Notes under the pieces: model-generated
Seen by the model: the letters and a program-made list of their open reading frames with translations, nothing else
The model's database searches: none
Told to the model about the DNA's origin: nothing
NCBI RefSeq assembly: GCF_036127095.1
Contig: NZ_CP108006.1
Location: 6,377,501 to 6,441,500, forward strand
Direction: 5' to 3'
Source of the DNA: Streptomyces sp. NBC_00335
GTDB lineage: Bacteria > Actinomycetota > Actinomycetes > Streptomycetales > Streptomycetaceae
Length of the DNA: 64,000 nucleotides
Part shown: positions 56,970 to 64,000 of the stretch, one piece after another
Layout of the letters: the number at the start of each line of letters is the position of its first letter
Numbering within the stretch: the stretch's first letter is position 1
Position numbers and translations under genes: made by a program

Positions 56970-57856
56970 GCGCCGCCGACCGGCTGTCCCCGGCGGCCCG
57001 CCGGCTGTGCGACGCGATGGCGGCGGTCTTCCCAGGCCCGGGCGACGCGGCGGCCCTGCGGGCGGCCGTGGCCGGCTCCCCGGGAGGCGGCGTGGAGGTG
57101 GCCTCCGTACGGGACGCGGTCGCGGACGGGGTCCCCGTCCGGATCTACGACCCCGCGCCGGGCGCGGGGGACCGCCCGCTGGTGGTGTTCTTCCACGGCG
57201 GGGGCTGGGTGATGTGCGGCCTGGACACCCACGACGCGCTCTGCCGGGCGCTGGCCGTGGCCTCGGGCGCGGTGGTGGTCTCCGCGGACTACCGCCTCGC
57301 CCCCGAACACCCGTGGCCGGCGGCGCCGGACGACGCGCTGACCGTGCTGCTCTGGGCCCGGGCGCGGGCGGCCGAACTGGGCTGCGACCCCGCACGGATG
57401 GTCGTCGCCGGGGACTCCAGCGGAGGCAACCTCGCGGCCGTGACGGCCCTGCGGGCCCCCGGACTGATCGCGGGCCAGCTGCTGTTCTACCCGGCGCTGG
57501 ACGCCTCGATGGGCCACCCCTCGGTGGCCGAGTTCGCGGAGGGCCACTTCCACACGGCCGCGCACATGGCCTGGTACTGGGACCAGTACGGCGGCGACCC
57601 GGCCCACCCCCACGTCTCCCCGCTGCGGGCCCCCGACCTCTCGGGGCTGCCGCGCACGCTGCTGGTCCTGGCCGACTGCGACGTCCTGCGGGACGAGGGC
57701 CTGGCCTACGGGCGAAGGCTGGGGGAGGCCGGAGTCGACTGCGGGATCCAGCTGCTCCCCGGAGTCTTCCACGGCTTCCTCGGCCTGCCGCTCCCCGCCG
57801 CGGCCGCGGCGATCGGGGCGGCGGGGGCGTGGGTGGCGGCGACGGGCGCGAAGTAG
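56966..57856 (+). CDS. HSL-family alpha/beta-hydrolase (esterase)
   Basis: A 296-residue hormone-sensitive-lipase-like esterase. [16 protein letters not shown] is the oxyanion-hole HGGG motif, [14 protein letters not shown] the nucleophile Ser, [10 protein letters not shown] the catalytic Asp and VFHGFLGL the catalytic His. It is coupled to the SDR gene. In steroid gene sets such enzymes can open lactones or cleave esters; the substrate here is unknown. Confidence 0.92.
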   Translation: MSAADRLSPAARRLCDAMAAVFPGPGDAAALRAAVAGSPGGGVEVASVRDAVADGVPVRIYDPAPGAGDRPLVVFFHGGGWVMCGLDTHDALCRALAVASGAVVVSADYRLAPEHPWPAAPDDALTVLLWARARAAELGCDPARMVVAGDSSGGNLAAVTALRAPGLIAGQLLFYPALDASMGHPSVAEFAEGHFHTAAHMAWYWDQYGGDPAHPHVSPLRAPDLSGLPRTLLVLADCDVLRDEGLAYGRRLGEAGVDCGIQLLPGVFHGFLGLPLPAAAAAIGAAGAWVAATGAK

Positions 57857-57871
57857 GGGGAGGGGGAGGGG

Positions 57872-57947
57872 GGCTGGGCGGCCGGATTCGAACCGGCGTC
57901 CTCCTCCATGCTGTGTAGGCGCACTACCTCTGTGCTACGACCCAGCC
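57872..57947 (-). tRNA. tRNA-like element, structurally abnormal (possible pseudo-tRNA)
   Basis: The minus strand contains a tRNA-like cloverleaf: D arm GCAC-AGAGGTA-GTGC after TA at positions 8-9, a 5-7-5 anticodon arm, a 5-nt variable loop and the T arm GCCGG-TTCGAAT-CCGGC. Two defects are visible. The acceptor GGCTGGG-T-CG pairs with CG-CCCAGCC only with a bulged T and two extra base pairs. The anticodon loop reads ACAGCAT, with C in place of U33. If the frame is kept, the anticodon is AGC. CCA is not encoded. Functionality is doubtful. Confidence 0.5.
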
Positions 57948-58013
57948 CTTGCCCCGGATCCTAGGTGCGGCCCCGCCGGACGCGCACACGAATATCCCCG
58001 GCATGATGTGCGC

Positions 58014-58340
58014 ATGTCGATATCGGTCCCGGGGGTTGCGCTGCGCAACTCCCTCGCCCTCGCTGCGGAGTTCGCCGCCGCCCTGCTGATGCGCGGCTCC
58101 CAGCCGCACTGGCTGCCGATCCTGCTGGCGCTGGTCGCCCTCGTCTCCGGCCTGCCGCACGGCACGGAGGCCGGCTTCGTGCACCGGATCGTGCTGGCGC
58201 TCGGCGCGGTGGCGATCGCCCTGTCCGCAGCCCGAGCCCTGGACGCCCCCGACCCGCTCCTCTGGCAGGCCCTGACCGGAGCCCTGCTCCTGACCCAGAC
58301 GGTCTCCCTGACCCGCCTCTCCCGCCGCCGCGCCGCCTGA
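58014..58340 (+). CDS. Small membrane protein, unrecognised
   Basis: A 108-residue protein with three hydrophobic segments (LAAEFAAALLM, WLPILLALVALVSGL, ALGAVAIALSAARAL) and a basic tail RLSRRRAA. ATG start; an in-frame GTG two codons earlier is an alternative. Function unknown. It is divergent from the tRNA-like element. Confidence 0.65.
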   Translation: MSISVPGVALRNSLALAAEFAAALLMRGSQPHWLPILLALVALVSGLPHGTEAGFVHRIVLALGAVAIALSAARALDAPDPLLWQALTGALLLTQTVSLTRLSRRRAA

Positions 58341-58384
58341 AAAGCGCTGGTCAGGGCCGTGGTCACCCGTCTACGCTGCGCCCC

Positions 58385-58732
58385 ATGTCCCCTACTACGA
58401 CGCTGTGGCGCCCGACGGGCCCCGTGGAACTCGGCCTGGTCCGTGACCTCGACTGGCGTGCCTGGCCGCCGCGACTGCCGGAGCAGCCGATCTTCTACCC
58501 CGTGCTGAACGAGGACTACGCGGTCCGCATCGCCCGTGACTGGAACGTCAAGCACAGCGGCGCGGGATACGTGACGCGGTTCGAGGTGGACTCGGTGTTC
58601 CTGGAGCGGTACCCGGTCCAGCAGGCCGGCGGGGAGACCATCCTGGAGCTGTGGGTTCCGGCGGAGGAGCTGGACGAGTTCAACGCGCACATCGTGGGGC
58701 GCATCGAGGTGGTCAGGGAGTTCCGCCCCTGA
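58385..58732 (+). CDS. Small protein annotated elsewhere as ADP-ribosylation/crystallin J1
   Basis: A 115-residue protein: LWRPTGPVELGLVRDLDWRAWPPRLPEQPIFYPVLNEDYAVRIARDWNVKHSG, then RYPVQQAGG, ELWVPAEELDEFNAHIVGRIEVV. The pattern matches small bacterial proteins given the above database name; the name does not imply an ADP-ribosylglycohydrolase fold. It is a complete family-length protein. Its end overlaps the signal peptidase gene by 20 nt on the opposite strand. Confidence 0.75.
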   Translation: MSPTTTLWRPTGPVELGLVRDLDWRAWPPRLPEQPIFYPVLNEDYAVRIARDWNVKHSGAGYVTRFEVDSVFLERYPVQQAGGETILELWVPAEELDEFNAHIVGRIEVVREFRP

Positions 58733-59486
58733 TCCCCGGCTGCCCGAAGGTCTCCGGGACAGGCAGGCCCGCCCAGCGGGTGAGCGGCCAGGCGACGACC
58801 ACGGCCCGGCCGACCACTTCCTCGACCGGCACGAACCCGTGGGTCTTCGGGTCGTTCAGGTGATAGCGGGAGTCGGAGGACTTCTGGCGGTGGTCGCCCA
58901 TGACCCAGAGCTTTCCCTCGGGCACGGTGAGCGGTCCGAACGGCTTGTCTCCGCACGGGGTGTTCCCGGGGAAGACGTACGGCTCGTCCAGTGCCTTGCC
59001 GTTGACCTCGACCGGTCCGTTCCCGTGGCACTCGACCGTGTCGCCGCCGACCGCGATGACCCGCTTGATCAGGTCCTTCTCGTCGGCCGAGGGCATCAGG
59101 CCGATGGCGGAGAGGGCGTTCTGGACGGCGTTGCGCTCCGGGACGGGCTCGTCGGCCAGCCAGTCGCTCGGGTCGTGGAAGACGACGACCTCGCCGCGTT
59201 CGGGCTTCGAGCCGAACCAGGGGGTGAGCTTGTCGACCAGGACCCGGTCCCCGCGCTGGAGGGTGTTCTGCATCGAGACGGAAGGGATCGAGAACGCCTG
59301 GAACAGGCACGTCTTGATCCCGAACGCCAGCACGAGGGCGATGGCGACGAGCAGCGGCAGCTCCTTCCAGAGGGGGCGCCGCCCGGACCCGGACCCGGAC
59401 CCGGACCCGGTGCCGTCGCCCGTGGTCGGCATGCGGGCGGCGTCCGGATCCCGGGAATCGGTCTGCGCGTCCGGTGGGTCGCCCAT
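58713..59486 (-). CDS. lepB: Signal peptidase I
   Basis: A 257-residue membrane protease. After a Gly/Ser repeat (GTGSGSGSGSG, about residues 24-36) comes one helix LLVAIALVLAFGIKTCLF. The catalytic pair is Ser71 in SIPSVSMQNTL and Lys141 in LIKRVIAVGGDTVE. GHHxxSxDSR-like box D reads GDHRQKSSDSRYHL. It cleaves signal peptides of exported proteins at the outer membrane surface. I begin at MGDPPDAQ, preceded by GGAGG; an upstream in-frame start exists. Confidence 0.93.
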   Translation of the reverse strand: MGDPPDAQTDSRDPDAARMPTTGDGTGSGSGSGSGRRPLWKELPLLVAIALVLAFGIKTCLFQAFSIPSVSMQNTLQRGDRVLVDKLTPWFGSKPERGEVVVFHDPSDWLADEPVPERNAVQNALSAIGLMPSADEKDLIKRVIAVGGDTVECHGNGPVEVNGKALDEPYVFPGNTPCGDKPFGPLTVPEGKLWVMGDHRQKSSDSRYHLNDPKTHGFVPVEEVVGRAVVVAWPLTRWAGLPVPETFGQPGIRGGTP

Positions 59487-59552
59487 GGGGGCCTCCGATC
59501 GTTTGTCGATCAGGCCACGAAACACCATGGGGCGGTTTGCCGGCCGTAAAGA

Positions 59553-59581
59553 CGGCCCCCGGAGCAGTGCCCCGGGGGCCG
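59553..59581. terminator. Hairpin between signal peptidase and thiolase genes
   Basis: CGGCCCCCGG pairs with CCGGGGGCCG around a 9-nt loop, 14 bp before the thiolase stop codon. It can terminate the minus-strand thiolase operon. Confidence 0.75.
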
Positions 59582-59595
59582 ACTTCCGGCGGGAG

Positions 59596-60753
59596 CTACA
59601 GCCGCTCGATGATGGTGACGTTGGCCTGGCCGCCGCCCTCGCACATGGTTTGGAGGCCGAAGCGGCCGCCCGTGCGCTCCAGTTCGTGCAGCAGGGTCGT
59701 CATCAGCTTGACGCCCGTCGCGCCCAGGGGGTGGCCCAGGGCGATCGCGCCGCCGTTGACGTTGACCCGCTCCGGGTCCGCGCCCGTTTCCTTCAGCCAG
59801 GCCAGGGCCACCGGGGCGAAGGCCTCGTTGATCTCGACCAGGTCGATGTCGGAGAGGGACATGCCCGTCTTCTTCAGGGCGTACGCCGTCGCCGGGATCG
59901 GCGCCGACAGCATGCGGATCGGGTCCTCGCCGCGGACCGACAGGTGGTGGATGCGGGCCCGCGGGCGCAGCCCGTGTTCCCGTACCGCCCGCTCCGAGGC
60001 CAGCAGCATCGCCGCCGCGCCGTCCGAGACCTGGGAGGAGACCGCCGCCGTGATGGTCCCGCCTTCCATCACCGGCTTGAGGCCCGCCATCTTCTCCAGG
60101 GTGGTGTCGCGGCGCGGACCCTCGTCCACCGACACCGACCCGTACGGCACGATCTCCCGCTCGAAGCGGCCCTCGTCGATCGCGCGCAGCGCCTGCTGGT
60201 GGGAGCGCAGGGCGAACTCCTCCATGTCGAGGCGGGAGATGCCCCACTTCTCGGCGATCAGCTGGGCCCCGTAGAACTGGTTGATCGGGGAGTCCCCGTA
60301 CCGCGCCCGCCACCCCTCCGAGCCCAGGTAGGGGCCCTCGGTGAAGCCCAGGGGCTCGGCCGCCTGCCGCGAGGCGAAGGCGATCGGGATCATCGACATG
60401 TTCTGGGTGCCGCCCGCGACCACCAGGTCCTGCGTGCCGGACATGACGCCCTGCGCCGCGAAGTGCACGGCCTGCTGCGAGGATCCGCACTGGCGGTCGA
60501 TGGTGACGCCCGGGACCTCCTCGGGGAGCCCCGCCGCCAGCCAGGCCGTCCGGGCGATGTCGCCCGCCTGCGGTCCCACCGTGTCGAGGCAGCCGAAGAC
60601 CACGTCCTCCACGGCCGACGGGTCGATCCCGGACCGTTCGACGAGGGCCTTGAGGACGTGCGCCCCCAGGTCGGCCGGGTGGACCTCCGACAGGCCTCCC
60701 TTGCGCCGCCCCACGGGGGTGCGTACCGCTTCGACTATGTAGGCCTCGGGCAT
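59596..60753 (-). CDS. fadA6: Acetyl-CoA acyltransferase (thiolase, FadA6-like)
   Basis: A 385-residue thiolase. Cys89 in DRQCGSSQQAVHFAAQG is the nucleophile, and NEAFAP, GHPLGATG and CEGGGQAN complete the active site. MSMIPIAFASRQAAEPLG is typical of the steroid-type branch. It is the last gene of the FadE30-IpdF-KstR2 set, 15 nt after the regulator, consistent with FadA6, which cleaves a beta-keto intermediate in steroid C/D-ring degradation. Related thiolases of fatty acid oxidation cannot be excluded. Confidence 0.88.
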   Translation of the reverse strand: MPEAYIVEAVRTPVGRRKGGLSEVHPADLGAHVLKALVERSGIDPSAVEDVVFGCLDTVGPQAGDIARTAWLAAGLPEEVPGVTIDRQCGSSQQAVHFAAQGVMSGTQDLVVAGGTQNMSMIPIAFASRQAAEPLGFTEGPYLGSEGWRARYGDSPINQFYGAQLIAEKWGISRLDMEEFALRSHQQALRAIDEGRFEREIVPYGSVSVDEGPRRDTTLEKMAGLKPVMEGGTITAAVSSQVSDGAAAMLLASERAVREHGLRPRARIHHLSVRGEDPIRMLSAPIPATAYALKKTGMSLSDIDLVEINEAFAPVALAWLKETGADPERVNVNGGAIALGHPLGATGVKLMTTLLHELERTGGRFGLQTMCEGGGQANVTIIERL

Positions 60754-60768
60754 CAGAACTCCTCAGGG

Positions 60769-61404
60769 TTACGTGCGTGTGGCGATGCCGTCCAGGACCA
60801 TCGACAGGTACTGGCGGGCGATCTCCTCGGGGCTGTGCTGGCCGCCCGGCCGGTACCAGGACGCCGCCACCCACACCGTGTCGCGCACGAAGCGGTAGGT
60901 GAGGCGGATGTCCAGGTCGGCGCGGAAGACCCCGTCCGCGACCCCGCGCTCCAGCGTCCCCAGCCACGCCTTCTCGAACTTGACCTGCGAGTCGGAGAGG
61001 TAGTGGAAGCGGGGCTGGACCGACAGGGTCCGGGACTCCTTCTGGTAGATGGCGACCGCGGCGCGGTGCCGGTCGATCTCCCGGAACGATTCGGTGACGA
61101 GGGCCTCGATGGTCTGCCTGGGTCCGAGACCGGCGGCGAGGACGGTGTCGTACCCCTCCCACAGCTCGGTCAGGAAGGCGGAGAGGATCTCGTCGAGCAT
61201 CGATTCCTTGGAATCGAAGTGGTAGTAGAGGCTGCCGGCGAGCATGCCGGCGGCGTCGGCGATCTTGCGGACGGTGGTGGCGTTGTAGCCCTGCGCGGCG
61301 AAGACCTCGGCGGCGGTGTCGAGGAGTTCGCGGCGGCGTTCGGGCGACGCCGTCACCTGGGGCTTCTTCTTGGCCGTCGATGAGATCGGCTTGTTCGTTG
61401 GCAC
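60769..61404 (-). CDS. kstR2: TetR-family regulator, KstR2-like
   Basis: A 211-residue TetR. The HTH is AAEVFAAQGYNATTVRKIADAAGMLAGSLYYHFDSKESMLDEIL. The effector domain, especially VAIYQKESRTLSVQPRFHYL, FRADLDIRLTYRFVRDTVWVAASWYRPGG and QYLSMVLDGI, closely follows the KstR2 repressor of actinobacterial steroid C/D-ring genes as I recall it. KstR2 is released by HIP-CoA. A near-perfect KstR2 box lies upstream of this operon. The basic, extended N-terminus is unusual. Confidence 0.87.
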   Translation of the reverse strand: MPTNKPISSTAKKKPQVTASPERRRELLDTAAEVFAAQGYNATTVRKIADAAGMLAGSLYYHFDSKESMLDEILSAFLTELWEGYDTVLAAGLGPRQTIEALVTESFREIDRHRAAVAIYQKESRTLSVQPRFHYLSDSQVKFEKAWLGTLERGVADGVFRADLDIRLTYRFVRDTVWVAASWYRPGGQHSPEEIARQYLSMVLDGIATRT

Positions 61405-61429
61405 CCGGCCATTCTCGTCATAGGTCGCC

Positions 61430-62245
61430 CTACGCGTGCTGACTGCTGACCGACACGGTCTCGCCCGTCATGTACGACGAGTAGCCGCTGGCCAGGAACA
61501 CGATGACGTTGGCCACCTCCCAGGGCTCGGCGTACCGGCCGAAGGCCTCGCGGGAGGTGAGTTCGGCGAGCAGCTCCTCGCTGGTGACCTTCACCAGGTG
61601 CGGGTGCATGGCCAGGCTCGGCGCGACCGCGTTGATCCGTACGCCGAACTCCGCCGCCTCCAGCGCCGCGCAGCGGGTCAGCGCCATCACCCCGGCCTTG
61701 GCGGCGGCGTAGTGGGCCTGCCCGGTCTGCGCGCGCCAGCCGATGACGGAGGCGTTGTTGACGATCACCCCGCCCGTCCCGGAGGCCTGCATGGAGCGCA
61801 TCGCGGCGCGGGTGCAGCGGAAGGTGCCGTTCAGCGTGACGTCGAGGACGCGGGACCACTGGTCGTCGGTCATGTCGACGAGGTTCGCCGTGCCGCCGAG
61901 CCCGGCGTTGTTGACGACGAGGTCGAGGCGGCCGTGGAGCCGCTCGGCGAGCGCGAAGAAGGCGGCCACCTGCTCCTCGTCGGTGACGTCGCAGGGCAGG
62001 GAGGCGACCCGGTCCGCGCCGAACTCGGCGGCCAGCGCCTCCTCGGTCTCCTTGAGCCGCCGGGCGTGCGCGTCGCCGATGAGCACGCGGGCCCCCTCCT
62101 CCAGGAAGCGCCGTGCGGTGGCCCCGCCGATGCCGGCCCCGGCGGCCGCGGTGATCACGGCGCTCCGGCCGGTCAGCAGCCCGTGCCCGGCCACGTACTC
62201 GGGTGCGTTGCGGAGCACGTTGCGGGACTCTTCCGGTGCGTTCAT
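61430..62245 (-). CDS. ipdF: SDR-family oxidoreductase, IpdF-like
   Basis: A 271-residue SDR. NAPEYVAGHGLLTGRSAVITAAAGAGIGGATARRFLEEGA is the cofactor site, NNAGLGGTANLVDMTDDQWSRVLDV the NNAG region, and NNASVIGWRAQTGQAHYAAAKAG the Ser-Tyr-Lys triad. The C-terminal ASGYSSYMTGETVSVSSQ ending is shared with the IpdF reductases of the HIP pathway. Its start overlaps the FadE30 stop by 4 nt. Confidence 0.87.
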   Translation of the reverse strand: MNAPEESRNVLRNAPEYVAGHGLLTGRSAVITAAAGAGIGGATARRFLEEGARVLIGDAHARRLKETEEALAAEFGADRVASLPCDVTDEEQVAAFFALAERLHGRLDLVVNNAGLGGTANLVDMTDDQWSRVLDVTLNGTFRCTRAAMRSMQASGTGGVIVNNASVIGWRAQTGQAHYAAAKAGVMALTRCAALEAAEFGVRINAVAPSLAMHPHLVKVTSEELLAELTSREAFGRYAEPWEVANVIVFLASGYSSYMTGETVSVSSQHA

Positions 62246-63390
62246 GCCCGGACCTCCTTGGGAAGGCCGAGGATGCGCTCGGCGACGATGGTGCGCTGGA
62301 TCTCGTCGGAGCCCGCGTAGATGGTGTCGGAGCGGGAGAAGAGGAAGAGCCGCTGCCAGTCGTCGAGGTCGTACGGGTCCCCGTGCGCCCCCGCCGCCGG
62401 CAGCGAGGCGGCTCCGCAGACGTCCATGGCGAGCTCGCCGAGGTCCCGGTGCCAGCGGGCCCAGTAGAGCTTGGCCGTGGACGGCGCGACCCCGGGCCGC
62501 AGCGCGGAGGCGCGCATGGTCTCCAGGCCGATCCAGGCCCGGACGAGCCGGTCGCGGATCAGCGGATCGGCCATCGCGCCGTTGCGCTTCGCCAGCGCGG
62601 CCAGGTCTTCGAGCTCGCGGCGGAAGCCGACCTGCTGGCCGAGGGTGGAGACCCCGCGCTCGAAGCCGAGGGTGGCCATGGCGACGGCCCAGCCCTCGCC
62701 GGGCGCGCCGACGACGTGGGCGGCGTCGGTGCGGGCCCCGTCGAAGAAGACCTCGTTGAACTCCGAGGTCCCGGTCAGCTGCACGATGGGCCGGACCTCC
62801 ACCCCGGGCTGGTCCATCGGGACCAGGAGGTAGGACAGCCCCGCGTGCCGGCGGGATCCCGGCTCGGTGCGGGCGACGACGAAGCACCACTGGGAGGCGT
62901 GGGCCAGGGAGGTCCAGATCTTCTGGCCGTCCACCACCCACGCGCCGTCCACCAGGGCGGCCCGGGTACGGATGTTGGCCAGGTCCGAGCCGGCGTCGGG
63001 CTCGCTGTAGCCCTGGCACCACAGCTCCTCCACGGCCCGGATGGGCGGCAGGAAGCGCCGCCGCTGCTCCTCGGTGCCGTGGGCGATGAGGGTGGGGCCG
63101 AGGAGCTGCTCCCCTATGTGGTTCACGCGCGCGGGCGCGTCGGCCAGCGCGTACTCCTCGTGGAAGGCGATCTGCTGCTCGGTGCTCGCGCCGCGGCCGC
63201 CGTACTCGACGGGCCAGCCCACGCAGGTCCAGCCGTGCGCCGCCATGTGCCGCTCCCAGGCGAGGCGTTCGGCGAAGGCCTCGTGCTCCCGGCCCGGTCC
63301 GCCGCGGCCCTTGAGGGCGGCGAACTCACCGGTGAGGTGGGTCCGTAGCCAACTCCGAACCTCGGTGCGGAACTCCTCGACGCTGCTCAT
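62242..63390 (-). CDS. fadE30: Acyl-CoA dehydrogenase, FadE30-like
   Basis: A 382-residue ACAD. Motifs: WERHMAAHGWTCVGWPVEYGG, WCQGYSEPDAGSDLANIRTRA, DGQKIWTSLAHASQWCFVVART, GQQVGFRRELEDLAALAKRNG, and SDTIYAGSDEIQRTIVAERILGLPKE with the catalytic Glu region. The match in order and sequence is to FadE30-type steroid dehydrogenases. It is the first gene of a four-gene operon and lies opposite the hydratase across a KstR2 box. Confidence 0.87.
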   Translation of the reverse strand: MSSVEEFRTEVRSWLRTHLTGEFAALKGRGGPGREHEAFAERLAWERHMAAHGWTCVGWPVEYGGRGASTEQQIAFHEEYALADAPARVNHIGEQLLGPTLIAHGTEEQRRRFLPPIRAVEELWCQGYSEPDAGSDLANIRTRAALVDGAWVVDGQKIWTSLAHASQWCFVVARTEPGSRRHAGLSYLLVPMDQPGVEVRPIVQLTGTSEFNEVFFDGARTDAAHVVGAPGEGWAVAMATLGFERGVSTLGQQVGFRRELEDLAALAKRNGAMADPLIRDRLVRAWIGLETMRASALRPGVAPSTAKLYWARWHRDLGELAMDVCGAASLPAAGAHGDPYDLDDWQRLFLFSRSDTIYAGSDEIQRTIVAERILGLPKEVRA

Positions 63391-63406
63391 GGCCGTACGT
63401 TAACCT

Positions 63407-63420
63407 ACCAAACACTTGTT
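63407..63420. promoter_or_regulatory. Putative KstR2 operator
   Basis: ACCAAACACTTGTT matches the KstR2 motif AnCAAGnnCTTGnT at 9 of 10 fixed positions; only the first G of CAAG is A here. It lies between divergent FadE30 and hydratase genes, where a repressor could control both. Confidence 0.75.
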
Positions 63421-63436
63421 AGGGAAGGATGCAGCG

Positions 63437-64000
63437 ATGCCCGGAGAGATGTCCGACGAAACCCCCGTGCTCTACGAGCGCCGCGGACCGGTCGCGTACG
63501 TGACCATGAACCGCCCCCGGTACCGCAACGCCCAGAACAGCGCGATGACCTACGCCCTCGACGACGCCTTCTACCGCGCCGCCGACGATCCCGCGGTCAA
63601 GGTCGTCGTCCTGGCCGGGGCCGGCGAGCACTTCTCGGCGGGCCACGACATCGGCACCCCGGAGCGCGACGCGCACCTGCCCTTCGAACGCCGGGCCGGC
63701 CTGTGGTGGGACCACTCCCAGCGCTCCGGCGCCGAATCCCGCTTCGCCCGCGAATCCGAGGTCTACCTCGGCATGTGCCGGCGCTGGCGCGAACTGCCCA
63801 AGCCCCTCATCGCCTCCGTCCACGGCGCGTGCGTGGCCGGCGGGCTGATGCTCGCCTGGGTCTGCGACCTGATCGTGGCCAGCGAGGACGCCTTCTTCGC
63901 CGACCCCGTCGTCCGCATGGGCATCCCCGGCGTCGAGTACTTCGCCCACCCGTGGGCCATGCCCCCGCGCATCGCCAAGGAATTCCTCTACACCGGCGAC
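63437..64000 (+). CDS. Enoyl-CoA hydratase/isomerase-family protein (partial)
   Basis: At least 188 residues, running off the right edge. VLYERRGPVAYVTMNRPRYRNAQNSAM opens the crotonase fold, VVVLAGAGEHFSAGHDIGTPE forms the first oxyanion-hole region, and HGACVAGGLMLAWVCDLIVASEDAFFADPVVRMGIPG the second. The Trp-Trp-Asp-His insertion (RRAGLWWDHSQRSG) is found in a subgroup of hydratases. GGGAAGG serves as ribosome binding site. The KstR2 box upstream places it in the steroid-like regulon. Confidence 0.87.
   Translation, partial: MPGEMSDETPVLYERRGPVAYVTMNRPRYRNAQNSAMTYALDDAFYRAADDPAVKVVVLAGAGEHFSAGHDIGTPERDAHLPFERRAGLWWDHSQRSGAESRFARESEVYLGMCRRWRELPKPLIASVHGACVAGGLMLAWVCDLIVASEDAFFADPVVRMGIPGVEYFAHPWAMPPRIAKEFLYTGD

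Noticed and set aside
58385..58732. A fifth ADP-ribosylglycohydrolase suggested by the family name crystallin J1
   Set aside because: The 115-residue sequence has none of the TDDT or GxDxD metal motifs.

Overview
This window reads as the chromosome core of a Streptomyces or close relative. The DNA is very GC-rich, GTG starts are common, and genes are often coupled by ATGA or GTGA overlaps. The gene order is the familiar Streptomyces block: his operon, hisI-trpE, trpC-trpM-trpB-trpA, lgt, gltBD. No phage, plasmid, IS element or CRISPR array was seen.

Region 1 (1-20057) is mainly amino-acid biosynthesis. A partial YbaK-type deacylase, a LON-domain protein and a beta-helix membrane protein on the minus strand precede a plus-strand operon hisD-hisC-hisB-small membrane protein-hisH-priA-ridA-like-hisF-MFS. 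Then come hisI-trpE, a Trp-associated membrane protein and trpC-trpM-trpB-trpA. There is no trpF; PriA (dual HisA/TrpF) is expected to fill that role. A strong terminator ends trpA, and a DsbA-like thioredoxin protein and lgt follow.

Region 2 (20132-30370) is the most distinctive part. Seven minus-strand genes are each coupled by a 4-nt overlap: four divergent ADP-ribosylglycohydrolase (DraG/ARH) paralogues, a ribokinase, a CaiB/BaiF CoA-transferase and a CitE-like CoA-ester lyase. Two hydrolases carry very long Pro/Ala/Glu-rich extensions built from tandem DNA repeats. Three copies of a palindromic element are translated in frame within them, in both orientations, and one hydrolase has lost recognisable metal-site motifs. 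I infer a nucleoside, ADP-ribose or modified-nucleotide breakdown pathway. A VIT1/CCC1 metal transporter lies divergently.

Region 3 (31371-50834) has gltB-gltD, then a small module (full GntR regulator, HTH-less UTRA protein, RsbW-like ATPase) bracketed by a 60-bp direct repeat with 2 mismatches. It continues with a fused xanthine-dehydrogenase-type enzyme and its FAD subunit, a GlxA-type regulator divergent from a reductase, an unrecognised coupled pair, a MarR regulator with a triple half-site operator divergent from a SnoaL-like protein, a DUF1906 protein, a PNPOx-like protein and a VWA protein.

Region 4 (50886-64000) looks catabolic. One part has an acyl-CoA dehydrogenase and FadD3-type ligase divergent from a flavin reductase, with PadR, an LLM monooxygenase, an SDR and an HSL esterase. 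A second part has FadE30-type dehydrogenase, IpdF-type SDR, KstR2-type TetR and a thiolase divergent from an enoyl-CoA hydratase, with a near-consensus KstR2 box between. Together these suggest a steroid C/D-ring (HIP)-like route. Between them lie a tRNA-like element with structural defects, two small genes and a type I signal peptidase.
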